Shown: positions 50,309 through 59,890, numbered from the stretch's first letter. The stretch: DNA of 64,000 nt from Gp7-AA10 sp035636095 (GCA_035636095.1 DASPZU010000001.1:12395-76394); one strand, 5' to 3'. Numbers and translations are program-made. The notes: generated by a model from the sequence alone, not told the origin.

Positions 50309-52561
50309 TCAAATCTCGACCGGTAATTTTGGTGAACTGGTAGGTTCCAGCCGGCCAGCCAGCCATGCGCCGAGATACAGCGCCGCGACGACGCCGAGGA
50401 GGGCGCGGAATCCGAGCCACAGCGAGAGCGACTCGGCCACCCCTCCCGCCAGCGCGCCTAACAAATTCGATCCGATCGCCTCAGCGGCAAAGCCTGCCGA
50501 AGCGAACCTCCGCACGAAGACGATCCCGGCGAAGAAAACCGGCAGGCAGAGAATCAACGTCGCCACCGTTGCGCGCACGAAGAAGGAACGGTAGAAGAGC
50601 GCCTGGATCGGCACCAGGTAATTGATGGCCACACACGCGATGATGCCGGCGTAGGCGAGCTCGACGCTGGTGCGCGGCCGGGCCGCCACGATCGCGTTTG
50701 CCGCCACGATCAATAGCAAAAGCACGGCGATCACCACCGAGTTCACCACCCAGGTGGTTCCGAACAGCAGCGCCATGCGGCTGATGATCTGGGCCTCGAG
50801 CAACATGAAGCCAGCGCCCAGCAGAAAAAACTCGAAACGCAACTGATCAAAACCCAAGCCGATGCGCTGGGCCGCCAGCAGCGAGATCGCGATCAGCAAC
50901 AGCGAGACGGTCGCCACACTCATCGGCAATCCCGGATTGCGCTGGTAGAAGTACGGCCAGTCGTCCGTGGTCATGGCCACCGCCTCCATCGGCATCCCAA
51001 CGCGCGATCGCACATACGCACGCAGGCGAGGATCCGCGAGGGCGGCCAAGATTCTCTGCTTCGAGCCGGTGATGAAAAAGCGTCCCCAGCTTCGATACCC
51101 CGCCGTGGCTTCCAACTGCAGCGGCTGAAATCCGAATGCGTCAGTGAGCAATTCGTGCAGGCGGCCCGCAATCCACGGTCGAAACTCCACCTGAAACTTC
51201 ACGATGAAAATGCCATTCGGTCGCAGCAGACGCTTAGCCGCCGCGAAGGCTTCCCGCGTGTAGACGTAGTTATCGATGCGAATGTTGGTGAAGTGCGATG
51301 CCGTGGTGTGCGAATCGAGAAGCGAGAAAACAATCAGGTCGTATTGCTCAGCGCTGTTCTGCACGTAACTACGCGCGTCATCGACGATGATCCGGACCCT
51401 CGGCGATCCATACGGGTTCTCCGGATGCAGAGCCCGGCCGAGCTTGACGATCAGCGGATCGATCTCCACCGCCGTGATGGCGCCTGACCCGTTCCGCAAG
51501 GCCGCCGCCACGTCGTTCCCCATTCCGGATCCGAGCACCAGCACATTCGCCGGCCGCGGCGCGAAGCGGTACGGAAGGTTGTACGCGTTCAGATCCGGAG
51601 GCAATCCTCCAATGACCTCCGGGTGCGCTTTGATGAAGTCGGGAGAGAGGTTCAGGACGTTCTGATACCAGCTTCCGTTTGTCTCCAGCGAATACCCGAC
51701 AACTTTTCCATCGAGAAGGTTCGGCCTAACCGCCAGCTTCTGATACGGCGACCAGTACACGCGCGCTCTGTCGGTGTCTTGAAACAACATCAAAATGGCG
51801 GCGGCTACGAACGCAATGAGGGTTGCCCATCGCGGCCACGGGGCGCGCCAGAAAAGCGCCACCGCGATTCCGCACCCCACCAGCATCCACACCATCGGCG
51901 GCTGATCGGCGAAGCAGAGCGCGGTGTAAAGCGCGATGCCGGCCAGGCTGGCCAGCACGTTCCACGAGTAGGCGCGGATTCCGTTAGGCGCGGTTTCGAG
52001 ATACCAGCCGACCAGTTGCCCGATCGGAATGAACGTGATGGCGATGAGAATGAACAGCGGCAGCGCGATGAGGGCGGCGATCAGAAGTCCGGTGATCGCG
52101 GAACCGGTAACGTTCGCGGTTCCCATCTCGAAGATGTAGATGTCCGACGATGCGCCGAGGAGAGGAGGCAAGGCGTCGATCAGCCGGCGCAGCGGAGGCC
52201 AGGGGAGGCAGATCGCGGCGCTGAAAAACAGCACAGGAACGCCGAGCATCAGGATCGAGATCGCTCGCCGGGTCAGATAGCAACCGAGACCGAATCCGAG
52301 GAAGCACGCGATCAGCACGAAATTCTTGAAGTAGGCGAAGATCCGAATCTCGCTCGAGATCCAGCGGATCAGCAGCAGCTCCAGATACAGTCCCAGAACG
52401 CTGGCGAGGATCAATCCGGCGCTCGACGAAGTGCCGAGATCGTGGGGGAGCACCGTCAGGGGCGACCCCGGCCTCCTGGTGAGTGGACGCAGCAGGAAGA
52501 GGATCAGTCCGGCGCAGGCGAGCGACACCGCGCATCCGCCGATGAGGAACTGCACATTCAT
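50309..52561 (-). CDS. Membrane protein fused to spermidine synthase-like methyltransferase domain
   Basis: The 750-residue protein has N-terminal helices (about seven, residues ~1-270), a central spermidine synthase-like Rossmann domain and further C-terminal helices (~560-750). The central domain (~290-540) has NVLVLGSGMGNDVAAALRNG, ITAVEIDPLIVKLGRALHPE, VRIIVDDARSYVQNS and DLIVFSLLDSHT. Proteins of this architecture are common and uncharacterised; polyamine synthesis is not assured. Its last codons coincide with a dispersed 26-bp repeat. Confidence 0.85.
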   Translation of the reverse strand: MNVQFLIGGCAVSLACAGLILFLLRPLTRRPGSPLTVLPHDLGTSSSAGLILASVLGLYLELLLIRWISSEIRIFAYFKNFVLIACFLGFGLGCYLTRRAISILMLGVPVLFFSAAICLPWPPLRRLIDALPPLLGASSDIYIFEMGTANVTGSAITGLLIAALIALPLFILIAITFIPIGQLVGWYLETAPNGIRAYSWNVLASLAGIALYTALCFADQPPMVWMLVGCGIAVALFWRAPWPRWATLIAFVAAAILMLFQDTDRARVYWSPYQKLAVRPNLLDGKVVGYSLETNGSWYQNVLNLSPDFIKAHPEVIGGLPPDLNAYNLPYRFAPRPANVLVLGSGMGNDVAAALRNGSGAITAVEIDPLIVKLGRALHPENPYGSPRVRIIVDDARSYVQNSAEQYDLIVFSLLDSHTTASHFTNIRIDNYVYTREAFAAAKRLLRPNGIFIVKFQVEFRPWIAGRLHELLTDAFGFQPLQLEATAGYRSWGRFFITGSKQRILAALADPRLRAYVRSRVGMPMEAVAMTTDDWPYFYQRNPGLPMSVATVSLLLIAISLLAAQRIGLGFDQLRFEFFLLGAGFMLLEAQIISRMALLFGTTWVVNSVVIAVLLLLIVAANAIVAARPRTSVELAYAGIIACVAINYLVPIQALFYRSFFVRATVATLILCLPVFFAGIVFVRRFASAGFAAEAIGSNLLGALAGGVAESLSLWLGFRALLGVVAALYLGAWLAGRLEPTSSPKLPVEI
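50310..50335. repeat. 26-bp dispersed repeat, copy b
   Basis: Matches 47367-47392 at 24 of 26 bases. On the minus strand it encodes the C-terminal SPKLPVEI of the spermidine synthase-like protein, whereas copy a is non-coding. Confidence 0.6.
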
Positions 52562-52766
52562 CCCCTGTGATTATCGGGGAGGATTGGCAGACTCTAGCGG
52601 CAGGAGAATTCGATCGGCTTCATATGGGGACCGCCACCGATGATGTCGGGAAAGTCTTCTCGAATGAACGTGGGCCGACACCCGCGAATTCGCCGATCAC
52701 GTTGGAGGCTGGTTTCTGGCCGGCCTCGTGCTGGCTGGATGTGTCGCGGAAGCGGGGGAGATAAGG

Positions 52767-52817
52767 TGGTAGGCGCTGCCGGACTCGAACCGGCGGCCCC
52801 CACCGTGTGAAGGTGAT
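52767..52817 (-). repeat. tRNA-Val(CAC) 3'-half repeat, copy 1
   Basis: Read on the minus strand, the 51-bp block has an anticodon arm (stem TCACC/GGTGG, loop with anticodon CAC), a T-arm with TTCGAGT loop, the 3' acceptor strand and an encoded CCA. No matching 5' half follows: the next bases on the 5' side pair with only the first few acceptor positions. It is therefore a half-tRNA remnant and not a gene. The surrounding gap 52562-52847 has no other convincing feature. Confidence 0.85.
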
Positions 52818-52847
52818 CCCACCTTGCGGGACTGCAGGGGAACCGAC

Positions 52848-53891
52848 CTACGAAAACCCGGTCTGATCCTTTTCAGTCTCTGCGGCGCGCATCATGCGTG
52901 GGCTGGATCCGGTCCAACGCTTGAATGCGCGCGAGAACGCGGCCGGGTCTGAGAAGCCCACCAGATACGCGGTCTCGTTCACCGAGACCTTCTTCCCGCT
53001 CAAGTAGTGCATGGCCATCTTGTGGCGCAATTCGTCCAGCACCTTCTCGAAAGTCACGCCCTCAGCTTTCAGCTTGCGAAGAAGCGTCGGGCGGCTGAGC
53101 CCGAGTTTGCCGGCGACCACGTCCATGCTCGCATCGCCAGTATGCAAGATGGGCATCAACAAGCTCTCGACGTGGCCCCTGGTGGATTTCGAGTTCTCCA
53201 GGCTCTCGAGCAGCGCATCCGCATGCGCACTCAAAATCCCAAAGATATAGCGCGACGAGACTGAGATCGCATTTCTCTGGGTCAACCACGCGTCATCGGT
53301 CAGCAGCGCGTTCTTGTCGCTCTCGAAAACCACGGGCACCCGAAAAATCCGATCGTACTCCGAGCGATGCCCCGGCGCCGCGTGGGTGACATGGACCTCT
53401 TTCGCAAACTGTTCGCTGCCCGAACGGTGCGATGCGCAAACCATGCGGGCGAAGGTGGATTCCGTCATCTCAGGAAAGTCGTTGGGGTTCTTGCGGGTAT
53501 CGACAATCCAGAGTTGCCCCGCGCTGCGCATGAGCTGAAAGCGATCGGCGGTTCCCAAGTCCACCTCGACGATCAGCCGCGCATAACGATTGATCTGCGC
53601 GAAGCCGTTGGCTCCCGTCTCGGCGGCGCGGCCAATCAGGCCGACGATCGACATCTCAGACATATCGATGGTCTCGCCGAAGTGCAACGCCAGGGCCGGA
53701 TCATTGCACAGCTCTTTGCCCGCTCTCATGAGCGCAACGTACTTCGAAAACGGGATGCGATTGTCCTGGTCTTGCAATTCCGCCGGATCGATCCGGGCAC
53801 GCTCGGCCAGTACCTCTCGGCTGGCTCCCTTTGACACCGCCAGCTCCATCAACCCGCGCGCTAGACCTGCCGCAACGGTGGGCTCAGGCAT
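52848..53891 (-). CDS. AraC-family regulator (module copy 1)
   Basis: The 347-residue regulator has an N-terminal effector domain of the OruR/arabinose-binding type PF12625 (residues ~10-195; IPFSKYVALMRAGKELCNDP, LALHFGETIDMSEMSIVGLI). The C-terminal double helix-turn-helix (~245-335) has MDVVAGKLGLSRPTLLRKLK and VNETAYLVGFSDPAAFSRAF. It is divergent from a TPR gene. It is paralogous to the regulator at 59891 with the same genomic layout, and probably controls the adjacent TPR/DUF4386 pair. Confidence 0.93.
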   Translation of the reverse strand: MPEPTVAAGLARGLMELAVSKGASREVLAERARIDPAELQDQDNRIPFSKYVALMRAGKELCNDPALALHFGETIDMSEMSIVGLIGRAAETGANGFAQINRYARLIVEVDLGTADRFQLMRSAGQLWIVDTRKNPNDFPEMTESTFARMVCASHRSGSEQFAKEVHVTHAAPGHRSEYDRIFRVPVVFESDKNALLTDDAWLTQRNAISVSSRYIFGILSAHADALLESLENSKSTRGHVESLLMPILHTGDASMDVVAGKLGLSRPTLLRKLKAEGVTFEKVLDELRHKMAMHYLSGKKVSVNETAYLVGFSDPAAFSRAFKRWTGSSPRMMRAAETEKDQTGFS

Positions 53892-54060
53892 CGCTTCGGC
53901 GCCTCTTGTAACCTGCGGTCATGCTCTTGATGCGTAGGATCATGTCCATCGGCTCCGTCGTGGATATGCTACGCCTGGATGCGAACATCGCCTGCCGGCG
54001 AGGTCGCCCGCGCTCGACTCTGACCGCAGACTATTGCGGAGGTCCTCGGAGGTGCACTCG

Positions 54061-54939
54061 ATGAAACGAATCGCAGCCATTCTGTTCATCGCTACGCTAC
54101 CTCTCGCAGCCGAGGCGCAGACGAATGATGCCCAAGCGCTTTATCAGCTCGGGCGCGACGCCATGACACGCGGCGAGCCCGAAAAGGCGGCCGAGTACGT
54201 CGAGAAGGCGGTCGCCCTGAAGCCAAACGACGCCGGCTACCACTACCAGCTCGCAAATGCATACCTTCAGGCGGGCATGCGCGCGGGTATGTTCGGGGGG
54301 TTGTCGATGGGAAGAAAGGCGAGGGCCGAGCTCGAGCGGGCCATCCAGCTTGATCCGAATTTGACCCCGGCGCGATTCGCGTTGCTGGAGTTCTATATTG
54401 TCGCTCCTGCCATCGCGGGAGGGAGCGAATCGGCCGCGATGGAGCAGGCAACCGAGATCCGAAAGCGCGACGCCATCGACGGTCATCGCGCTTTCGCGCG
54501 CATTCACACCGCGGCGAAGAAGGCTGATCTGGCTCGCAAAGAGTACGTCGACATGCTGAAGGAGCAGCCGGCGTCGGCGCGCGCTCACTACTTCTTCGGT
54601 GTCTATCTGATGCTCACGGAAAAGAATTACAAGTCGGCAGGCGACGAGTTCGAATCAGCGGTGAGACTCGATCCATCGTACATGCCCGCGTACTTTCAGA
54701 TCGGCCACCTCGCGGCGCTCGCCGCGAACAACTTCGCGCGCGGCGAGGAGACGTTGAAGAAGTACCTCGCGTACCGGCCGAAAGACGAGGAGCCGTCCGT
54801 CGCGCGCGCCTACTATTGGCTCGGTGGCATTTACGAAAAGCAGGGAAATAAGGCGGAGGCGAAGTCGAGCTACGCGACGTCGCTGAAGATCAATCCGAAT
54901 CAGAAGGATGTCGACGCAGCGATGAAGCGGGTCTCCTGA
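54061..54939 (+). CDS. Secreted TPR protein (module copy 1)
   Basis: The 292-residue protein starts at ATG 54061 with a GGAGGT ribosome site and a signal peptide (KRIAAILFIATLPLAAEAQ). It contains TPR units such as LYQLGRDAMTRGEPEKAAEY, YVEKAVALKPNDAGYHYQL, RAHYFFGVYLMLTEKNYKSA and YYWLGGIYEKQGNKAEAKSS. It is highly similar over its full length to the protein at 60955. Probably periplasmic; role unknown. It is followed one base later by a DUF4386 gene, as in the second module. Confidence 0.9.
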   Translation: MKRIAAILFIATLPLAAEAQTNDAQALYQLGRDAMTRGEPEKAAEYVEKAVALKPNDAGYHYQLANAYLQAGMRAGMFGGLSMGRKARAELERAIQLDPNLTPARFALLEFYIVAPAIAGGSESAAMEQATEIRKRDAIDGHRAFARIHTAAKKADLARKEYVDMLKEQPASARAHYFFGVYLMLTEKNYKSAGDEFESAVRLDPSYMPAYFQIGHLAALAANNFARGEETLKKYLAYRPKDEEPSVARAYYWLGGIYEKQGNKAEAKSSYATSLKINPNQKDVDAAMKRVS

Positions 54940-54940
54940 G

Positions 54941-55681
54941 ATGGACAGCAATGCCGCTGACAAATCGCTACTTGTTTACGCACGAATTGCGGGCTTCATG
55001 TATCTGTTCGTGATGGCCGCCTTTCTGGCGGGCTTCGGCATCGCCTTCCATCTGATCGTGCCCGGAAATTTCACGGAGACCGCCCGGAACATCACCGCTT
55101 CCGAGCGACTGTTTCGCGTCGGTCTTTCGAGTCAACTGATCGCGAGCTGGACGACGATACTGCTCGGCGGAGCTTTTTACGCGTTGCTCCGGACTGTCGA
55201 CGAGAATCTCGCACTCTTTGCGCTGCTCTGGAGGGTCGCAGAGGCCGTTATCGGCGGCGTGATCCCGGTTTTCAGCTTCATGGCTTTGAGCATTTATACC
55301 GGCCGCGTGAGTGCCTTTGGCGTGCCGGAGCGTCAAGCGTTGGTGAATTTGCTGCTGCGCGGCTATGCCGCCGGCTTCTATATCGCCGTGATCTACTTCT
55401 CCCTCGGCTCCATCATTTTCTTCTACCTATTGCTCAAGTCGAGATTCATTCCACGAATTTTGTCCGCCTTCGGAATCGTGGCCTCTGTCCTCATACCGGT
55501 GCTCGGTTTTGCAAGCCTGATTTTTCCCGAGCGCGCGGCGGCGCTGACTCTTGGCTGGGCACCGATGTTTGTGGCCGAAATAGCAACTGGCCTATGGCTT
55601 TTGGTTGCGGGCGCAAACCTCACGTATTGGAACAACAGACGCCAGGATCCGCGCACAACTCCTGATCCGGTTTCGCGGTGA
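54941..55681 (+). CDS. DUF4386 membrane protein (module copy 1)
   Basis: The 246-residue protein has six or seven helices and opens YARIAGFMYLFVMAAFLAGF, typical of DUF4386. Further motifs are ASERLFRVGLSSQLIASWTT and the C-terminal GWAPMFVAEIATGLWLLVAG. Function is unknown. It starts one base after the TPR stop, so the two are co-translated. The paralog in the second module is shorter (231 residues) and only moderately similar. Confidence 0.88.
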   Translation: MDSNAADKSLLVYARIAGFMYLFVMAAFLAGFGIAFHLIVPGNFTETARNITASERLFRVGLSSQLIASWTTILLGGAFYALLRTVDENLALFALLWRVAEAVIGGVIPVFSFMALSIYTGRVSAFGVPERQALVNLLLRGYAAGFYIAVIYFSLGSIIFFYLLLKSRFIPRILSAFGIVASVLIPVLGFASLIFPERAAALTLGWAPMFVAEIATGLWLLVAGANLTYWNNRRQDPRTTPDPVSR

Positions 55682-55953
55682 GGCCGCGACGGGGAGCCTA
55701 CGCGAGGCGTCGGTCGGCGCCTCGTCACTCCACGCGCACCCGCCACCATCACAAAAAACGGTGCACGACGACTGAACAACAAACCTAGCACTCATCGTCG
55801 GTTCTCCAGCTGCCGAGCTGACGAACCAAATAACGCACGGGCTTGGACCCAACGCGGACTCCGCGAACACCGGCGCGAACACTTGGATCGAGGGCGCAGC
55901 AAATGAAAACGTCGCTCCGTCTGGGTAACGTGAGCGCGTGGTGAGTTTAGGTT
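55682..55953. other. Intergenic region without recognisable gene
   Basis: About 270 bp lie between the DUF4386 stop and half-tRNA copy 2. Open frames here are short and lack ribosome sites; no terminator with a T-run is evident. Confidence 0.5.
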
Positions 55954-56004
55954 TGGTAGGCGCTGCCGGACTCGAACCGGCGACCCCCACCGTGTGAATG
56001 TGAT
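55954..56004 (-). repeat. tRNA-Val(CAC) 3'-half repeat, copy 2
   Basis: 51 bp, identical in layout to copy 1. The T-stem GCCGG/CCGGC is perfect; the anticodon stem has one A-G mismatch (position 31-39). It ends 27 bp before the start of the LPMO-like gene. Confidence 0.85.
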
Positions 56005-56031
56005 GGTATCGTCCTGTCTCGAGGTTCTCTC

Positions 56032-58878
56032 ATGCGAGTACGTGCACTCGCCGTGACCTTCGGGGCCCTTATGGCCTTAGGGCCGTGGGTTGCGAAGGCT
56101 CACTTCATTCTCAGCCAGCCGCCGTCGTCGCTGTCGACGGAGGACGGTGGAAAGGGGCTACCGCCGTGTGGGGAGGGGATCGCGTCGAATGTCGTGACCA
56201 AGGTCCAGGGGGGAAGCCCTCTGACGATCCGACTGCTCGAATTCGTTCCTCATCCAGGCCACTATCGGATCGCTCTTTCCCTCAACTCGCGAGCTGAACT
56301 TCCGCCCGATCCGGACGTGGTGGTGAACGCAAACGGTCTGTCGGTGAGCGCGGCGATTCAAAACCCTCCGAAGTTTCCGATCCTCGCCGACGGTTTGTTT
56401 GCACACACTGATGCTTCCAGCGTCAGGACATGGCAGGCCGAGGTGATGTTGCCCGACATCGACTGCGCCAAGTGCACGCTCCAGGTGATCGAATTCATGG
56501 CAGAGCACGGGCCGAACGTCGGCGGCGGCTACTTCTATCACCACTGCGCCGATCTCCAGATCACCGCCAAGCCGAACGATGCTCGCATCATGGAATTTGC
56601 GGCAACGCCCACGACGGTCCGCCTCGGACAATCGTCGACGCTCTCGTGGACGACTGCCGAAGCCACTTCGGTCTTCATCGACGACGGCGTCGGCGCGCAA
56701 CCGCTCTCCGGCTCGGTCACAGTCGCGCCTAACGCGACCACTAGCTACACGCTGACTGCGACGGGAGGCCGCGCCTCGGCGATGGGACTCGCGACGATCA
56801 ACGTTTTGACCGATCCGACGGTCGTCGTCAGCTCGTTCCCTACGGCGATGCTGCAGCAGCCCGGTTCAGGCGGCGCGACGACGAGATTCACGCTGACTAA
56901 CGCAGGCGGTTCGCCAACGACGGTCACACTTTCGCAGAGCCAGAACTTTTTCGCGCAGACGCCGACGTCGTTCACTCTGAACCCCGGCGCGAGTCAGGCC
57001 GTCACCATCACTGGAGCCGCGCAGTCGAACGGCGCGTTCGAGGGAGTCTCAATCGTCTCCGGCAACGGCGTCGCGGCCGGGCTACAGATTCCGATCAAGC
57101 TCCTTTCTACCGCTCCACCTGCCGCCGCGGTCGCCGCGAGGCCGATGGCCAGTCGCGTCGACGTTGCAACGCCTGCCGGCGCATCACCGACGGGAACGGT
57201 GATCTTTACGAACAGCGGCCAAGCCACGCTGACCGGCATTCTCATTTCCGACCAGCCCTGGCTCATTCCACAGAGTGGGATGGTGTCGATTCCGCCCGCT
57301 GGGACATCCTCGTTCTCGTTCACTATCGATCGCTCCAGCCGTCCGGACGCCGACGCACCCCTCGGATCGACCTCCGGAAACCTCTCGCTCGCGTATCTGA
57401 GCGGCCCGTCGCCATCGATCAGTCGCGTATCCATCGTCGACACCGTGCAGCCTCCTCTGACTGTTGCGGGTCCACCGCCGCTGGCAGACGGCGAGGTCGC
57501 GCTGTTCGTGCCAGGCGTCGGACACGTAACAGGCAGCGTCGGCACATTCATCTCGGATGTGTCCCTGCTTGGTCGACGCGGGAACGAGGCGATCAACGAC
57601 GTTCAATTCTTCTACACACCGTTCGGAGGAACGGATGGTGCCAAGTCAACCGCATTACCATCGATCGGCGGTGAAGGCATCGAGCTGGCCGATGTCGTGA
57701 AGAACGTCTTCGGCAACGACGCGCAGGTGGGGAGCCTGCAGATTCGTTCAGCCAGCGCAACGAAGCTGCTGGTAAGCACGAACATTCTCAATTCCAGCAA
57801 CGCGGCCGGGAGCACCGGCACCGTGATCCCGACCTTCCGTTCCGATCGCGGCGTCGGCGCTGGCGACAGTCTGGTATTGACCGGTCTCCAGCGGGATACC
57901 ACCAGTCACACAAACCTGTTCATTCAGGAAATGTCCGGAGCCGCGTCGACCATACAGACCGAGTTCCTCGCCGCTGACGGATCTTCCCTCGGCACGCGAA
58001 CCGATGCAGTGGGTCCGTTCGCCTTGAACGGGGGCAATAACGTCGTTCCTGCGGGGGCGGTTACGGCGATCTTGACGAACACAGGTCCCGGGAAGTTTCT
58101 GGCCTACGCCACTCCGGTCGACGACGCGAGCGGCGATAACTGGAGCGTGGTGGATTGGAGCAAACAGTTTGGCTACTCGAGAAGCGAGGCGGTCATCATT
58201 CCCGTGGCCGGCGTGGTCCACGGCGCCAACAACACGTTCTTTCGTACCGACGTCGCCGTCACAAACACCGGTTCAGGAACGGGCAGTGGAACGCTGCGAT
58301 ATGTTTCGCAGACCGGCGACGACTTGAGCCGGCAGATCGCGCTTGGAGCGCGCCAATCGAACGTCATTCACGATGTCATCGGCACGCTCTTCGGCAGCAC
58401 AGCAGACAGCGTCGGATACCTGCTGTTCACTCCGATCACCGGTACATTCGCGATCACGAGTCGCACTTACACCACTGTCGGCGGCGGAGCCGCAACATTC
58501 GGCACTGGAGTTCCGACGCTTGCCGCGAGCGGGGCGCTCAAGGCCGGAGCGATGCAGTCGATCGGATCACTCGAGGACTCCGCGACCTTCCGCACCAATT
58601 TCGGTCTGATGGAGGTGAGTGGAAGCAGCGTTCGCGTTCGGGTCACTCTCCGCGTGCCGGCCATCGGCTCCGCATCGAAAGACTACACGCTCAATCCGAA
58701 CCAGTTCCTTTTGCTGAATGGAATTGCAAGCGAGATTCTCGGTGCGGCCCGCGACACGCTGGGCGACCTGCGCGGCCTTCAGGCCGACTTCCAAGTGCTC
58801 GACGGAAATGGCGCGGTCGTGCTTTTCACGGCGTCCGTCGACAACGGAACGGGCGATTTGATTCTGCGGACTGAGTGA
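56032..58878 (+). CDS. LPMO-like histidine-brace protein with Ig-like and C-terminal surface repeats
   Basis: The 948-residue secreted protein has a signal peptide ending WVAKA, after which the mature chain starts HFILSQPPSS. The N-terminal His is the first ligand of a copper histidine brace. The first ~170 residues, with CTLQVIEFMAEHGPNVGGGY and YFYHHCADLQI, match the SCE4755-family LPMO-like domain. Ig-like domains follow (SSTLSWTTAEATSVFIDDGV, ASH-like segments). The ~450-residue C-terminal region contains two repeats of a type often seen in Acidobacteria (NTFFRTDVAVTNTGSGTGSG). It probably acts outside the cell on polysaccharide; activity is unproven. Confidence 0.85.
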   Translation: MRVRALAVTFGALMALGPWVAKAHFILSQPPSSLSTEDGGKGLPPCGEGIASNVVTKVQGGSPLTIRLLEFVPHPGHYRIALSLNSRAELPPDPDVVVNANGLSVSAAIQNPPKFPILADGLFAHTDASSVRTWQAEVMLPDIDCAKCTLQVIEFMAEHGPNVGGGYFYHHCADLQITAKPNDARIMEFAATPTTVRLGQSSTLSWTTAEATSVFIDDGVGAQPLSGSVTVAPNATTSYTLTATGGRASAMGLATINVLTDPTVVVSSFPTAMLQQPGSGGATTRFTLTNAGGSPTTVTLSQSQNFFAQTPTSFTLNPGASQAVTITGAAQSNGAFEGVSIVSGNGVAAGLQIPIKLLSTAPPAAAVAARPMASRVDVATPAGASPTGTVIFTNSGQATLTGILISDQPWLIPQSGMVSIPPAGTSSFSFTIDRSSRPDADAPLGSTSGNLSLAYLSGPSPSISRVSIVDTVQPPLTVAGPPPLADGEVALFVPGVGHVTGSVGTFISDVSLLGRRGNEAINDVQFFYTPFGGTDGAKSTALPSIGGEGIELADVVKNVFGNDAQVGSLQIRSASATKLLVSTNILNSSNAAGSTGTVIPTFRSDRGVGAGDSLVLTGLQRDTTSHTNLFIQEMSGAASTIQTEFLAADGSSLGTRTDAVGPFALNGGNNVVPAGAVTAILTNTGPGKFLAYATPVDDASGDNWSVVDWSKQFGYSRSEAVIIPVAGVVHGANNTFFRTDVAVTNTGSGTGSGTLRYVSQTGDDLSRQIALGARQSNVIHDVIGTLFGSTADSVGYLLFTPITGTFAITSRTYTTVGGGAATFGTGVPTLAASGALKAGAMQSIGSLEDSATFRTNFGLMEVSGSSVRVRVTLRVPAIGSASKDYTLNPNQFLLLNGIASEILGAARDTLGDLRGLQADFQVLDGNGAVVLFTASVDNGTGDLILRTE

Positions 58879-58883
58879 GTGTT

Positions 58884-58899
58884 TGGTAGGCGCTGCCGG
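58884..58899 (-). repeat. tRNA-Val 3'-half repeat, copy 3 (truncated)
   Basis: Only the acceptor/CCA end and one T-stem strand remain (TGGTAGGCGCTGCCGG). The sequence then jumps to CGGCGACAAACTGGACGATTGC, which resembles the downstream segment of copy 4 (59727-59756), so the middle was deleted. Confidence 0.65.
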
Positions 58900-58982
58900 C
58901 GTCCGGCGACAAACTGGACGATTGCCTGACATCATCGCTGACATCATCCTCGCCGCCGTAGTAACCTCAGCTTCACAGTACG

Positions 58983-59600
58983 ATGAAGAAGTTCGGATGC
59001 GCGACCGCGGTCATCGGCGCGATTCTGTGCATCGCCGGCCTCGCACTCTACGTCATGGCGGGCGTTGGAGCGCTCAATGCGCGGCCGGTGGCATCGATCG
59101 CTCTACCGGTCGGTCGCGCAGTGCGATCAGATTTCATCAGAGTCGACACGAAACGTCTCTGCTCGATCTCGGTCACGGCAAACCTGCGCACGAAACATCC
59201 TGTTGTTTCTTTCCCTCTCCGGTACTCTGTCTTCGATGCGTCGGGAGAGGTGCTTTCATCTCGCCAGACGGTGTTCGGAAGTCGTGACCGCGCAGTGTGG
59301 ACGAGTCGCTCCATGATGGGTGGATCGTTAGGCTGGTACCACTACGAACATGGCTACGAGACCTTCGCTGTGAAGCCGCCCGGTCGTATTCGAATAGAAG
59401 CGCAGCTCGATCCCGATATGCAAACGCGCCCTGAGAGAGTCGAGGATATTACTCTGATGGTTTACGACAACGTGAGCGACCACAGGAGGCCAGTGTTTGC
59501 CGCCACCGTTCTCTTCTGCGGAGGCGCTGTCATTGGCGGATTGGGGATCGTGATGTTCATTGCCGGTGTCGTGCGCAACCGCTCCGCTACCGCCCGGTAG
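58983..59600 (+). CDS. Two-helix membrane protein of unknown function
   Basis: The 205-residue protein has an N-terminal helix (CATAVIGAILCIAGLALYVM), a ~130-residue extracytoplasmic beta-rich domain (FIRVDTKRLCSISVTANLR, FPLRYSVFDASGEVLSSRQT) and a C-terminal helix (FAATVLFCGGAVIGGLGIVM). No family was recognised. It lies between half-tRNA copies 3 and 4 as a lone gene block. Confidence 0.75.
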   Translation: MKKFGCATAVIGAILCIAGLALYVMAGVGALNARPVASIALPVGRAVRSDFIRVDTKRLCSISVTANLRTKHPVVSFPLRYSVFDASGEVLSSRQTVFGSRDRAVWTSRSMMGGSLGWYHYEHGYETFAVKPPGRIRIEAQLDPDMQTRPERVEDITLMVYDNVSDHRRPVFAATVLFCGGAVIGGLGIVMFIAGVVRNRSATAR

Positions 59601-59665
59601 TCATCGCGCAAGCTGACTCGATTCCGCGAGTCGAACAACTCGCGGCCTTCAGTCACTGGCAAATT

Positions 59666-59716
59666 TGGTAGGCGCTGCCGGACTCGAACCGGCGACCCCC
59701 ACCGTGTGAAGGTGAT
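59666..59716 (-). repeat. tRNA-Val(CAC) 3'-half repeat, copy 4
   Basis: 51 bp; both the anticodon stem and T-stem are perfect and CCA is encoded. No 5' half is present. It is followed by a conserved ~82-bp segment shared with copy 5. Confidence 0.88.
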
Positions 59717-59798
59717 GCCACACTCGGCGACAACCTAAGACGACCTGGGACGATCGCGTCCCCAACAACTTAGGGACATCCGTGGATATCCCGGGACG
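59717..59798. repeat. Conserved flank of half-tRNA repeat, copy 4 version
   Basis: Contains gcgacaacctaagacgacct, a cccaacaactta block and ggatatcccgggacg, matching 62676-62757 closely along its length. On the minus strand it shows short direct repeats such as AGGTTGTC/AAGTTGTT, of the kind seen at integrase arm sites; this reading is speculative. Confidence 0.65.
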
Positions 59799-59890
59799 TC
59801 GGTAGTAGGACCCTGCGAACACTTCGCGAATACTTTTTGGACCACGCTGAGCATGATCAGCCTTCGGAGTCCCGAAGGCGCTCTGCCTCA

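Noticed and set aside
52567..52764. 65-codon plus-strand frame left of half-tRNA copy 1
   Set aside because: No ribosome site, no recognisable feature and biased composition; more likely non-coding.
52767..52850. Possible complete tRNA-Val gene at half-tRNA copy 1
   Set aside because: The 5' side pairs with only the first few acceptor positions and has no D-arm; only the 3' half is tRNA-like.
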